Notes: a model not told the origin generated them from the letters alone. A stretch of DNA of 64,000 nucleotides from Streptomyces hawaiiensis (GCF_004803895.1 NZ_CP021978.1:5456001-5520000); one strand, 5' to 3'; numbered from the stretch's first letter, positions 40,323-49,295 are shown. Numbers and translations are program-made.

Positions 40323-41927
40323 CTAGAGGGGGATGTTGCCGTGCTTCTTCGGAGGCAGGGATTCCCGCTTCGTACGCAGTTGACGCAGACCTCGTACGAC
40401 GTGCCGGCGGGTGTCGGACGGCATGATCACGGCGTCGACGTAGCCGCGCTCGGCCGCGACGTAGGGGTTGAGGAGGGCGTCCTCGTACTCCTGGATCAGC
40501 CGGGCCCGGACCGCCTCGAGGTCCTCGCCGTTCGCCTCGGCCTCGGCGATGGTGCGGCGGTGCAGGATGTTGACCGCGCCCTGGGCGCCCATGACGGCGA
40601 TCTGGGCGGTGGGCCAGGCGAGGTTGAGGTCGGCGCCCAGGTGCTTGGAGCCCATGACGTCGTAGGCGCCGCCGAAGGCCTTGCGGGTGATGATCGTGAT
40701 GAGCGGGACGGTCGCCTCGGCGTAGGCGTAGATCAGCTTGGCGCCGCGCCGGATGATGCCGTCGTGCTCCTGGTCGACGCCGGGCAGGAAGCCGGGGACG
40801 TCGACGAACGTGATGACCGGGACGTTGAAGGCGTCGCAGGTCCGCACGAAGCGGGCGGCCTTCTCGCTGGCCTTGATGTCCAGGCACCCGGCGAACTGCA
40901 TCGGCTGGTTGGCGACGATGCCGACCGGGCGGCCCTCGACCCGGCCGAAGCCGGTGACGATGTTCGGCGCGTACAGCGCCTGCGTCTCGAAGAACTCGGC
41001 GTCGTCCAGGACGTGCTCGATCACCGTGTGCATGTCGTACGGCTGGTTCGCGCTGTCCGGGACGATCGCGTCCAGCTCGCGGTCCTCGTCGCCGACCTCG
41101 AGGTCGGCCTCCTCCGGGAAGGCCGGCGCCTCGGAGAGGTTGTTGGACGGCAGGTACGACAGCAGCTGCTTGATGTACTCGATGGCGTCCTTCTCGTCGC
41201 CCGCCATGTGGTGGGCGACTCCGGAGGTCGCGTTGTGGGTCCTGGCGCCGCCCAGCTCCTCGAAGCCGACGTCCTCGCCGGTGACGGTCTTGATGACGTC
41301 GGGGCCGGTGATGAACATGTGCGAGGTCTGGTCGACCATGACCGTGAAGTCGGTGATGGCCGGGGAGTAGACCGCGCCGCCCGCGCACGGCCCGACGACC
41401 AGACTGATCTGCGGGATCACGCCGGAGGCGTGGGTGTTGCGGCGGAAGATCTCGCCGTAGGCGCCGAGGGAGGCGACGCCTTCCTGGATGCGGGCGCCGC
41501 CGGAGTCGTTGATGCCGATGACCGGGCAGCCGGTCTTCAGGGCGAAGTCCATGACCTTGACGATCTTCTGGCCGTAGACCTCGCCGAGGGCGCCGCCGAA
41601 GACGGTGAAGTCCTGGGAGAACACGGCGACCGGGCGGCCGTCGACGGTGCCGTACCCGGTGACGACCCCGTCGCCGTACGGGCGGTTCTTGTCGAGGCCG
41701 AAGTTGGTGGAGCGGTGCCGGGCGAATTCGTCGAGCTCGACGAAGGAGCCCTCGTCGAGCAGGAGCTCGATCCGCTCACGGGCCGTCAGCTTGCCTTTGG
41801 CGTGCTGCTTCTCGACGGCGCGTGCGGAGCCGGCGTGTGTCGCTTCCTCGATGCGTCGCTGCAGATCCGCGAGCTTGCCCGCGGTCGTGTGAATGTCGGG
41901 CTGCTGCTGCTCTTCCGGCTCGGACAT
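40323..41927 (-). CDS. pccB: Propionyl/acyl-CoA carboxylase beta subunit (carboxyltransferase)
   Basis: A 534-residue carboxyltransferase. It has the two crotonase-like halves of the family: GINDSGGARIQEGV and VGPCAGGAVYSPA in the N-half (acyl-CoA site), VPGFLPGVDQEHDGIIRRGAK and GGAYDVMGSKHLGAD in the C-half (biotin site). Sequence and length agree closely with PccB of S. coelicolor, and an Asp in the substrate pocket fits propionyl-CoA preference. With AccA2 and PccE it forms methylmalonyl-CoA. It is divergent from birA. Confidence 0.95.
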   Translation of the reverse strand: MSEPEEQQQPDIHTTAGKLADLQRRIEEATHAGSARAVEKQHAKGKLTARERIELLLDEGSFVELDEFARHRSTNFGLDKNRPYGDGVVTGYGTVDGRPVAVFSQDFTVFGGALGEVYGQKIVKVMDFALKTGCPVIGINDSGGARIQEGVASLGAYGEIFRRNTHASGVIPQISLVVGPCAGGAVYSPAITDFTVMVDQTSHMFITGPDVIKTVTGEDVGFEELGGARTHNATSGVAHHMAGDEKDAIEYIKQLLSYLPSNNLSEAPAFPEEADLEVGDEDRELDAIVPDSANQPYDMHTVIEHVLDDAEFFETQALYAPNIVTGFGRVEGRPVGIVANQPMQFAGCLDIKASEKAARFVRTCDAFNVPVITFVDVPGFLPGVDQEHDGIIRRGAKLIYAYAEATVPLITIITRKAFGGAYDVMGSKHLGADLNLAWPTAQIAVMGAQGAVNILHRRTIAEAEANGEDLEAVRARLIQEYEDALLNPYVAAERGYVDAVIMPSDTRRHVVRGLRQLRTKRESLPPKKHGNIPL

Positions 41928-42024
41928 CGGGATGCGGCTCCCTGCCTGCTCAAAAGGGGGGACGGTTACTCATCCGTAGACTAGTGGGGTGCCTCCGCAT
42001 CGGCAGTGCGGCGTTTACCACACC

Positions 42025-42030
42025 TAGGGT
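42025..42030 (+). promoter_or_regulatory. Candidate -10 box of birA
   Basis: TAGGGT lies seven bases before the ATG at 42038, suggesting a leaderless message. No Shine-Dalgarno is visible. Confidence 0.45.
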
Positions 42031-42037
42031 GGCTTGC

Positions 42038-42903
42038 ATGACGCCGCGAGATGCATCAGAGCCGAACGGAAGCCGTTGGTCGGACCTGGACCGCCCGCCC
42101 CTCAACGTCACCGCCCTGCGCCGGGGTCTGCTGGTGCGGGGAGGCCTGTGGTCGGAGGTGGACGTGGTGCAGCGCACCGGCTCCACCAACTCCGATCTGG
42201 TGGCCCGGGCGGCGAAGGGCGAGGCGATCGAGGGCGCGGTGCTGGTCGCCGAGGAGCAGACGGCCGGGCGCGGCCGCCTCGACCGCCAGTGGACGGCGCC
42301 GCCCCGCTCCGGCCTCTTCTTCTCCGTCCTGCTCACACCGGGCGAGGTGCCGGTGGCGCGGTGGGGGTGGCTGCCGCTGCTCACGGGGGTCGCGGTGGCG
42401 ACGGGGCTGTCGCGGGCGGCGGGCGTGGACACGGCTCTGAAGTGGCCGAACGATCTGCTGGTCACGGTGGGGGGAGCGGAACGCAAGGCCGGCGGGATCC
42501 TGGCCGAGCGGGCCGGCGACGACGGGGTCGTCATCGGGGTCGGCATCAATGTCTCCCTCAAGGACGACGAGCTGCCCGTGCCGACGGCGGGTTCGCTGGG
42601 GCTGGCCGGGGCGGTGAGCACGGACCGGGACCCGCTGCTGCGGGGGTACTGCGCTCCCTGGAGGACTGGTACGGCAAGTGGCGCGCGGCCGAGGGCGACC
42701 CGGGCGTGTGCGGGTTGCAGGAGGCATATGCGGCCGGCTGCGCGACGCTCGGCCGGGTGGTCCGGGCGGAGCTGCCGGGGGACCGGGCGGTTGTGGGGGA
42801 AGCGGTGGCTGTGGACGGGGACGGGCGGCTGGTCCTGGCGACGGAGGAGGGGGTGCAGGAGCCGGTCGGGGCCGGGGACATCGTGCACCTGAGGCCGGCC
42901 TGA
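42038..42903 (+). pseudogene. birA: Biotin-protein ligase with a -1 frameshift
   Basis: A biotin-[acetyl-CoA carboxylase] ligase read in two frames. Frame one (from ATG 42038) has the catalytic core: RTGSTNSDLV, EEQTAGRGRLDRQW (biotin/ATP loop), LKWPNDLL and RKAGGILAE, all intact. At the G-run 42642-42646 one G is missing; re-reading one base gives Arg-Gly-Val-Leu-Arg-Ser-Leu-Glu and continues in the second frame to a normal C-terminal SH3-like domain ending at 42903. The full product would have 288 residues with no N-terminal HTH. BirA is normally essential for biotin loading of AccA2, so a base-calling error or -1 slippage on the G-run is more likely than loss of function. Confidence 0.88.
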
Positions 42904-42912
42904 GCCGAGGCC

Positions 42913-42970
42913 GGGGCGTTCCGCGACGCGGCGGAGCGGGGTGCCACCCCAGCGGCACGACTGCCCGCAG
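42913..42970 (+). repeat. Interspersed repeat (GGGGCGTTCCGC family), copy 2
   Basis: Same ends as 36017-36093 but about 20 bases shorter in the middle. It begins 10 bases after the birA stop. Confidence 0.7.
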
Positions 42971-43018
42971 CTGAGCGGGACAGCGGCCCGGCGCTGGGAG
43001 TGGGCCAGGTGTTTCCAG

Positions 43019-43088
43019 CCCGCCCGGCGATTGAGGACGAGGCCGTTCAGGCCGATCGGGGGTCCAGGGGGCGGAGCCCCCTGGGGGC
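43019..43088 (+). repeat. Interspersed repeat with hairpin
   Basis: A 70-bp block beginning CCCGCCCGGCGATTGAGG, a sequence I know as widespread in Streptomyces intergenic regions. It ends with a hairpin (CCAGGGGG 43064-43071, CCCCCTGG 43077-43084) that can act as terminator. Confidence 0.65.
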
Positions 43089-43228
43089 AGCGGCACGAGA
43101 CGCCGAGTTCCTGTACAACGCCGGGCACCTCACCCTCGGCCGAACCTAACGGAGTGAGCTGGCGCACACCTGCCGTAGAGTTGAGGCCGGTCGATACATG
43201 ACCGTGACAGATCGGAAGGGCAACACGC

Positions 43229-44335
43229 GTGACCGTCGACGACTCGGGTTCCGGCGAGGACGCGCAGGGCGCCGACTCCGGCGAGGATCCGCTCGCCCTG
43301 CGCCTCGAAGGGCTCATCCTGGGCGCCGAGCGCCGCTACACCCCGTTTCAGGCGGCTCGCAGCGCCGGCGTCTCCATGGAGCTGGCCTCCCGCTTCTGGC
43401 GGGCCATGGGCTTCGCCGACATCGGCCAGGCCAAGGCCCTGACGGAGGCCGACGTGCTCGCACTGCGGCGCCTGGCCGGTCTCGTCGAGGCGGGGCTGCT
43501 GAGCGAGGCGATGGCCGTACAGGTGGCCAGGTCCACCGGGCAGACCACCGCGCGGCTCGCCGAGTGGCAGATCGACTCCTTCCTGGAGGGGCTGACCGAG
43601 CCGCCGGAGCCGGGCATGACGCGCACCGAGGTGACGTACCCGATCGTCGAGCTGCTCCTGCCCGAGCTGGAGGAGTTCCTGGTCTACGTCTGGCGCCGGC
43701 AGCTCGCCGCCTCGGCCGGACGGGTCGTGCAGGCGGCCGACGACGAGGAGATGGTCGACCGGCGGCTGGCCGTCGGCTTCGCCGACCTGGTCGGGTTCAC
43801 GCGACTCACCCGCCGTATGGAGGAGGAGGAGCTCGGGGAGCTGGTCGAGGCCTTCGAGACCACGGCCGCCGACCTGGTGGCCGCGAACGGCGGGCGGCTG
43901 ATCAAGACCCTCGGTGACGAGGTGCTCTATGCCGCCGACGACGCGGGCACGGCCGCCGAGATCGCCCTGCGGCTGATCGAGACCATGGCGCACGACGAGA
44001 CGATGCCGGAGCTGCGCGTCGGCATGGCGTTCGGCACGGTGACCACCCGTATGGGTGATGTGTTCGGTACGACCGTGAACCTGGCCTCCCGGCTCACCTC
44101 GATAGCTCCGAAGGACGCCGTCCTCGTAGACACGGCCTTCGCCGAGGAGCTGATCCGTACGCGGGACGCCCCGGCCTCGGAGGCGGAGGCGGCCGACGAG
44201 GCCGCGGCGGCGGAGAAGGAGGGCGAGGAGCCCCCGGTGTACCGGTTCGGGCTGCAGCCGATGTGGCAGCGGCCGGTGCGTGGCCTGGGCGTCGTGGAGC
44301 CGTGGCTGCTCACGCGGCGGGCGGGCGCGCCGTAG
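43229..44335 (+). CDS. cya: Class III adenylate cyclase
   Basis: A 368-residue soluble cyclase making cAMP, which in Streptomyces affects germination and development. An N-terminal regulatory region (about residues 25-170) has a helical pH-sensor-like domain. The catalytic domain (about 185-330) has the metal Asp in GFADLVGFTRL, the adenine-selecting Lys in IKTLGDEVLY plus the second metal Asp, and the NLASRL motif with catalytic Asn and Arg. All are intact, so it should be active as a homodimer. The C-terminus carries an acidic insert before VYRFGLQP. GTG 43229 follows GGAAGGG. It converges on the next gene with an 18-base gap. Confidence 0.93.
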   Translation: MTVDDSGSGEDAQGADSGEDPLALRLEGLILGAERRYTPFQAARSAGVSMELASRFWRAMGFADIGQAKALTEADVLALRRLAGLVEAGLLSEAMAVQVARSTGQTTARLAEWQIDSFLEGLTEPPEPGMTRTEVTYPIVELLLPELEEFLVYVWRRQLAASAGRVVQAADDEEMVDRRLAVGFADLVGFTRLTRRMEEEELGELVEAFETTAADLVAANGGRLIKTLGDEVLYAADDAGTAAEIALRLIETMAHDETMPELRVGMAFGTVTTRMGDVFGTTVNLASRLTSIAPKDAVLVDTAFAEELIRTRDAPASEAEAADEAAAAEKEGEEPPVYRFGLQPMWQRPVRGLGVVEPWLLTRRAGAP

Positions 44336-44353
44336 CCGGTTGCCCCTGGGACG

Positions 44354-45031
44354 TCACCGGCGGTCGAGCGGCGAGTCCACACACAGGCCGATGACCGGCA
44401 CGCACAGGCCGGGGTCGTGCGGCTTCTTCGGCTCGTCGGGCTTGGGTGCCGGGGCCGGTGCGGTCCGGCTCGGCGGTGCGGGCGGGGCCGGGGGCGTGGC
44501 GTTGCCATCCGAGGCCGTCGGCGCCGGGGCCGGGGCGTCCGGCGGGTTCGGGGTGCCGGGGATGGTCGTGGGCGCGGAGGCGGCGGCCGTGGAGGCCGCA
44601 GGGGTGCCGGTCGTGCCGGACGGGGACGGCGGCGCGCCCTTGGTGGCCGGTGACGGGGCGAGGCCGCCGAAGGCCGTGGGTGACGAGGGGCTCGGGTCGG
44701 GAGCCGACGGGAAGGTCGCGGCCGTGCCGGTGGCGTCGTCCGTGGCGGTGGTGACCGGGTCCGGGCGGGGCTCTGCCTCGACGGTGCCGGCGCCTGCGCT
44801 CGGACCGGAGGTCAGGCGCAGGAGGCTCAGGGCGCCCGCGGCCAGGGCGAGGCCGCCGGCGGCGAGCAGGACCTTGCGGGGACGGGGCTTGCGGTGGCGG
44901 CCCCGGACACGGGGGGCGAGGGGGCCGGATTCGGCCGGGGCCGGCTCGTGGGACACGGGCGGCTCATGCCGGTGGGGTGCCGTGGCGGCCCTGGTGTCCC
45001 CCTGCGGCCTCGTCGGCGTGTTCGTCGTCAT
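44354..45031 (-). CDS. Membrane-anchored Pro/Ala/Thr-rich protein
   Basis: A 225-residue protein: a cytoplasmic start of about 55 residues with a basic cluster (RGRHRKPRPRK), one hydrophobic segment (about 56-75), and a long low-complexity extracellular region rich in Pro, Ala, Thr and Ser, ending with two Cys (LCVPVIGLCVDSPLDRR) that could form a disulfide. No enzyme domain is visible. It looks like a cell-wall-spanning stalk. ATG 45031 has a GGGAGGGA ribosome site. Confidence 0.75.
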   Translation of the reverse strand: MTTNTPTRPQGDTRAATAPHRHEPPVSHEPAPAESGPLAPRVRGRHRKPRPRKVLLAAGGLALAAGALSLLRLTSGPSAGAGTVEAEPRPDPVTTATDDATGTAATFPSAPDPSPSSPTAFGGLAPSPATKGAPPSPSGTTGTPAASTAAASAPTTIPGTPNPPDAPAPAPTASDGNATPPAPPAPPSRTAPAPAPKPDEPKKPHDPGLCVPVIGLCVDSPLDRR

Positions 45032-45235
45032 CACGGTCCCTCCCCGAAACGGTCCCTCCCCGATGCACATGCGCCCCCTGCGCGCCGTGAGGGACGCACG
45101 CTATGCGCTGCCATGGGGCGGTTGGGCCGAGTTGGGGTGATGTCACTCGAACGGGTGGGCGGGGGGTGGTGGGAGAGGGACACGTCCGCCCTTTCGCGGG
45201 TGGGACGCTGCTGCGATGATGCGAGCGTCGACCTT

Positions 45236-45251
45236 GTTAACCCGCGTTAAC
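45236..45251. promoter_or_regulatory. Inverted repeat before the enoyl-CoA hydratase gene
   Basis: GTTAAC-CCGC-GTTAAC ends 10 bases before the start ATG (45262) and abuts the GGAGGG ribosome site. It is AT-rich against its surroundings; TetR-type operators often look like this. Confidence 0.5.
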
Positions 45252-45261
45252 CGGAGGGTGC

Positions 45262-46062
45262 ATGAGTGAGGAACGGTTCGGGGAGTTCGTGCTGGTGCGG
45301 CGGCATGAGCAGGGGTATGTCGCGGAGCTCGTCCTCGACCGGCCCAAGGCCATGAACGCGGTGTCGACGCAGATGGCGCGCTCCATCGCCGGGGCGTGTT
45401 CAGCGCTGGGGGAGGACCGGGACGTGCGGGCGGTCGTGCTGACCTCGACGCATGAGCGGGCGTTCTGCGTCGGGGCCGATCTGAAGGAGCGGAACTCGTT
45501 CAGCGACGCGGATCTGCTGCGGCAGCGGCCGGTGACGCGGGGGGCGTACACCGGGGTGCTGGAGCTGCCGGTGCCGACGGTGGCGGCGGTGCACGGGTTC
45601 GCGCTCGGGGGCGGGTTCGAGCTGGCGCTGGCGTGTGACGTGATCGTGGCGGACCGGACGGCGGTGGTGGGGCTGCCGGAGGTCTCGGTCGGGGTGATCC
45701 CCGGGGGCGGGGGCACACAGTTGCTGCCGCGGCGGGTCGGGGCGGCCCGGGCGGCCGAGCTGATCTTCTCCGCGCGGCGGGTGGAGGCCGTGGAGGCGAG
45801 GGAGTTGGGGCTGGTCGATCAGCTGGTGGAGGAGGGACGGGACCGGGAGGAGGCGCTGGCGCTGGCGGGCCGGATCGCCGGGAACTCCCCGGTGGGGCTC
45901 CGGGCGGCGAAGCGGGCGTTGCGGCTCGGGCAGGGGCTGGATCTGCGGGCCGGGCTCGAAGTAGAGGACGCGGCGTGGCGGGCCACGGCGTTCTCGGGGG
46001 ACCGGGCGGAGGGCGTCGCGGCGTTCAACGAGCGGCGCAAGCCGCAGTGGCCGGGCGAGTAG
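45262..46062 (+). CDS. Enoyl-CoA hydratase/isomerase family protein
   Basis: A 266-residue crotonase-superfamily protein. The oxyanion-hole segments are AFCVGADLKERNSF and VHGFALGGGFELALACD, with Glu in LPEVSVGVIPGGGGTQLLPR as the usual catalytic residue. Crotonases act on acyl-CoA thioesters in fatty-acid or branched-chain breakdown; the exact reaction is not predictable. It stands alone with its own operator-like repeat upstream. ATG 45262 follows GGAGGG. Confidence 0.92.
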   Translation: MSEERFGEFVLVRRHEQGYVAELVLDRPKAMNAVSTQMARSIAGACSALGEDRDVRAVVLTSTHERAFCVGADLKERNSFSDADLLRQRPVTRGAYTGVLELPVPTVAAVHGFALGGGFELALACDVIVADRTAVVGLPEVSVGVIPGGGGTQLLPRRVGAARAAELIFSARRVEAVEARELGLVDQLVEEGRDREEALALAGRIAGNSPVGLRAAKRALRLGQGLDLRAGLEVEDAAWRATAFSGDRAEGVAAFNERRKPQWPGE

Positions 46063-46149
46063 GGGCCGGAGCGGACCCGGGCCGAACCGGTCGTCCCCGT
46101 TCGCGTCGTAAACAGGTCAGAATGGCTGGAAACTCCCTAGCCTGGAGTG

Positions 46150-47301
46150 ATGGGTGAGGACAGACGGCTGGCGGCCGTCGTCGCGTTGGCTCAGGGGATG
46201 GCGGCCGCGCACGGGTCGCGTGAGGCCTGGCGTGCCGCGGCCGCCGGGGCGTGCCGGGCGCTGGGTGGGAGTTTCGCCGCGCTGTCGGTGTGGGAGCGGG
46301 AGCTCGGGCGGCTGAGGGTCCTCGTGAACGTCGGTGAGTTGGCCGAGGGTGAGGAGGAGTTCCCGGAGGACGAGGCCTACCCGGTGCACCAGTTCGCGGA
46401 GATCACGGAGTTCCTGCACGAGCAGTGGGCCGGTGGCGGGGAGCCCGACGCGTGGGTGGAGACCGCCGAGGGGCCCGCCGCGGGGCGGCGGCCCGGGTAC
46501 TGCCATCAGCGGGTCGCGGCCCTGCGCCGCCGGGGTCGCGGCTGCTGCGTGGTGGCGCCGATCGTGCTGCACGGCCGGGCCTGGGGCGAGCTGTATGTCG
46601 CCCGCCCGGCCGGTGAGGCCGTCTTCGGGCGGGGCGACGCCGACTTCGCCACCGTCCTCGCCTCCGTCGTGGCCGCCGGCATCGCCCAGACCGAGCGGCT
46701 GGAGGAGGCCCGGCGGCTCGCCTTCACCGACTCCCTCACCGGCCTCGCCAACCGCCGTGCCGTGGACGTACGCCTGGAGCGGGCGATCGAGCGGCACCGC
46801 AGGGACGGGGCCGTCGTCAGTCTCGTCGTCTGCGATCTGAACGGGCTCAAGCGGGTCAACGACACCCATGGGCACGCCGCCGGCGACCGGCTCCTGGAGC
46901 GGTTCGGGTCGGTGCTGTCGCTGTGCGGGGCCATGCTGCCGGGGGCGCTGGCGGCGCGGCTCGGCGGGGACGAGTTCTGTCTGCTCGCGGTCGGACCGCC
47001 CGCCGACCAGGTCGTCAAGGCGGCCGGTGAACTGTGCCGCAGAGCCGCCGAATTGGAGCTCGGGGACGGTGTGGCCTGCGGGGTCGCCTCCACCGGGGAC
47101 CCGATCGGGCCCGTGCGCTCCGCCCGGCGGCTCTTCCGGCTCGCCGACGCCGCCCAGTACCGGGCCAAGGCCGAGCGGGCGAGCAGGCCGGTCGTGGCAG
47201 GCCGGGCCGGGCCGGACGACCCCGTCGTGCGGCTCGCGGACGAGCCGTCCCAGGAGGCCGGCGGTGAGCGCCGGCGATTCCGGGGCCGGCAGGCGCCCTG
47301 A
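46150..47301 (+). CDS. Diguanylate cyclase with GAF domain
   Basis: A 383-residue soluble protein with an N-terminal GAF-like sensor domain (about residues 10-185) and a C-terminal GGDEF domain (about 195-345). The active-site sequence is RLGGDEFCLL, so diguanylate cyclase activity is expected; other family blocks are DSLTGLANRRAVD and DLNGLKRVNDTHGHAAGD. At the place of the usual inhibitory RxxD motif it has Leu-Pro-Gly-Ala, so product inhibition through that site is unlikely. The ligand of the GAF domain is unknown. Start: ATG 46150 (or GTG 46147); a TAGCCT box six bases upstream hints at a leaderless message. Confidence 0.9.
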   Translation: MGEDRRLAAVVALAQGMAAAHGSREAWRAAAAGACRALGGSFAALSVWERELGRLRVLVNVGELAEGEEEFPEDEAYPVHQFAEITEFLHEQWAGGGEPDAWVETAEGPAAGRRPGYCHQRVAALRRRGRGCCVVAPIVLHGRAWGELYVARPAGEAVFGRGDADFATVLASVVAAGIAQTERLEEARRLAFTDSLTGLANRRAVDVRLERAIERHRRDGAVVSLVVCDLNGLKRVNDTHGHAAGDRLLERFGSVLSLCGAMLPGALAARLGGDEFCLLAVGPPADQVVKAAGELCRRAAELELGDGVACGVASTGDPIGPVRSARRLFRLADAAQYRAKAERASRPVVAGRAGPDDPVVRLADEPSQEAGGERRRFRGRQAP

Positions 47302-47395
47302 CCCGCCCGGGCGGTGTGACGTATTCGGTAAGGGGCGAACGCCGCCCCCAGTGGTGACATCATCGAATTCACTGCGTACGCTCCTGAATATGGAT

Positions 47396-48934
47396 ATGCA
47401 CACTGTGGTGGTGGGGACGTCCGGGGTGAGCGCGTCCGACGTGCTCGCCGTGGCGCGCGGCGGCGCCCGCGTCCAGCTCTCCGAGGAGGCCGTGACCGCC
47501 CTCGCCGCGGCCCGCGAGATCGTGGACGCGCTGGCGGCCAAGCCGGACCCCGTGTACGGCGTGAGCACCGGCTTCGGTGCCCTGGCGACCCGGCACATCA
47601 GCCCGGAGCTGCGCGCCCAGCTCCAGCGCAACATCGTCCGCTCGCACGCCGCCGGGATGGGCCCGGCCGTGGAGCGGGAAGTCGTCCGCGCCCTGATGTT
47701 CCTGCGGCTGAAGACCGTCTGCTCCGGGCACACCGGCGTACGCCCCGAGGTCGCGCAGACCATGGCCGACCTCCTCAACGCCCAGATCACCCCGGTCGTG
47801 CACGAGTACGGCTCCCTCGGCTGCTCCGGCGACCTCGCGCCGCTGTCCCACTGCGCGCTGGCCCTCATGGGCGAGGGGGACGCCGAGGGCCCCGACGGTG
47901 TCGTACGCCCGGCCGCCGAACTCCTCGCCGCGCACGGCATCCAGCCGGTCGAACTGCGCGAGAAGGAAGGCCTCGCCCTCCTCAACGGCACCGACGGCAT
48001 GCTCGGCATGCTGGTGATGGCCCTGGCCGACCTGGACACGCTCTACCGGTCCGCCGACGTCACCGCCGCCCTGTCCCTGGAGGCCCTGCTCGGCACCGAC
48101 TGGGTTCTCGCCCCCGAACTGCACGCCATCCGCCCACACCCGGGGCAGGCCGCCAGCGCCGCCAACATGCTGGCCGTGCTGAAGGGCTCGGGCCTGACCG
48201 GGCACCACCAGGACGACGCCCCGCGCGTCCAGGACGCCTACTCGGTGCGCTGCGCCCCGCAGGTGGCCGGCGCCGGGCGGGACACCATGGCCCACGCCCG
48301 GCTGGTCGCCGACCGCGAGCTGGCGTCCGCCGTGGACAACCCGGTCGTCCTGCCCGACGGGCGCGTGGAGTCCAACGGCAACTTCCACGGGGCGCCCGTC
48401 GCGTACGTCCTGGACTTCCTCGCCATCGCCGCCGCCGACCTCGCCTCCATCGCCGAGCGGCGCACCGACCGGCTGCTCGACAAGAACCGCAGCCACGGCC
48501 TGCCGCCGTTCCTCGCCGACGACCCCGGTGTGGACTCGGGCCTGATGATCGCTCAGTACACGCAGGCCGCGCTGGTGAGCGAGCTGAAGCGGCTCGCCGT
48601 GCCGGCGTCGGCCGATTCGATCCCGTCCTCCGCCATGCAGGAGGACCACGTCTCGATGGGCTGGTCGGCGGCGCGCAAACTGCGCACGGCCGTCGACAAC
48701 CTCACCCGTGTGATCGCCATCGAGCTCTACGCCGCCACGCGCGCCGTCGAGTTGCGCGAGGGACTGGCCCCGGCGCCCGCGTCGCGGGCGGTCATCGACG
48801 CCGTACGGGAGGCGGGAGTCCAGGGACCCGGAGCGGACCGGTTCCTCGCGCCCGACCTCGCCGCGGCGGACGCGTTCGTGCGCGACGGGCGGCTGCTGGC
48901 CGCGGTCGAGAAGGTCACCGGGCCGCTCCAGTAG
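47396..48934 (+). CDS. hutH: Histidine ammonia-lyase
   Basis: A 512-residue lyase turning L-histidine into urocanate and ammonia, the first step of histidine use as nitrogen source. The electrophilic MIO group forms autocatalytically from the triplet Cys143-Ser144-Gly145 (in GSLGCSGDLAPL); the more usual triplet is Ala-Ser-Gly, but Cys is found in Streptomyces histidases. The active-site YGVSTGFG, DAYSVRCAPQV and FHGAP blocks are intact. ATG 47396 gives the family length; ATG 47390 adds two residues. No other hut gene is adjacent, as is typical for Streptomyces. Confidence 0.95.
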   Translation: MHTVVVGTSGVSASDVLAVARGGARVQLSEEAVTALAAAREIVDALAAKPDPVYGVSTGFGALATRHISPELRAQLQRNIVRSHAAGMGPAVEREVVRALMFLRLKTVCSGHTGVRPEVAQTMADLLNAQITPVVHEYGSLGCSGDLAPLSHCALALMGEGDAEGPDGVVRPAAELLAAHGIQPVELREKEGLALLNGTDGMLGMLVMALADLDTLYRSADVTAALSLEALLGTDWVLAPELHAIRPHPGQAASAANMLAVLKGSGLTGHHQDDAPRVQDAYSVRCAPQVAGAGRDTMAHARLVADRELASAVDNPVVLPDGRVESNGNFHGAPVAYVLDFLAIAAADLASIAERRTDRLLDKNRSHGLPPFLADDPGVDSGLMIAQYTQAALVSELKRLAVPASADSIPSSAMQEDHVSMGWSAARKLRTAVDNLTRVIAIELYAATRAVELREGLAPAPASRAVIDAVREAGVQGPGADRFLAPDLAAADAFVRDGRLLAAVEKVTGPLQ

Positions 48935-48980
48935 GGCGGCAGGGGCCCTGTCGTCCGGCGGGGCCCCGCATCAACGGCCG

Positions 48981-49295
48981 TCAGAAACCGAGGCGTTCCC
49001 GGCGCACCGAGTACACGACGAACCCGGCGCCCAGCGTGAGGCAGAAGGTCCCGCCGATCACGTACGGCGTGCTGTCGAAGCTGCCGGTGTCGGCGAGACG
49101 GGTCCCGGTGACGGAGGCGTCCGCGGTCGTGGCCGCGATCCGCGCCTGCTCCGTGACCTGCGGCGACGGACTCGCCGAGACCGCGTCTCTCACCGGGGAG
49201 TCCGACGACGCGTTCGCGGACGGAACGAACCACAGGGCGCCCAGCAGGGACGCCGCGGCGGTGGCGGTCAGCAACGGACGGCGAGCGGATGACAC
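48981..49295 (-). CDS. Small cell-wall protein with LADTG sorting signal
   Basis: A 104-residue protein with a Sec signal peptide (about residues 1-29, ANA-S cleavage), a short Ser/Thr/Ala-rich spacer of about 38 residues, and a full sorting signal at the C-terminus: LADTG, a hydrophobic helix (YVIGGTFCLTLGAGFVVYS) and the basic tail RRERLGF. The LAxTG pentapeptide suits class E sortases of high-GC Gram-positives, so it should be linked to the wall or kept as a short surface stub. Confidence 0.82.
   Translation of the reverse strand: MSSARRPLLTATAAASLLGALWFVPSANASSDSPVRDAVSASPSPQVTEQARIAATTADASVTGTRLADTGSFDSTPYVIGGTFCLTLGAGFVVYSVRRERLGF

Larger units (their letters stand above)
42904..43228. 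other. Intergenic region with two interspersed repeats
   Basis: 325 bases without a gene. It holds a GGGGCGTTCCGC-family repeat, a second repeat with a terminator-like hairpin, and the promoter region of the adenylate cyclase gene. Confidence 0.65.
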
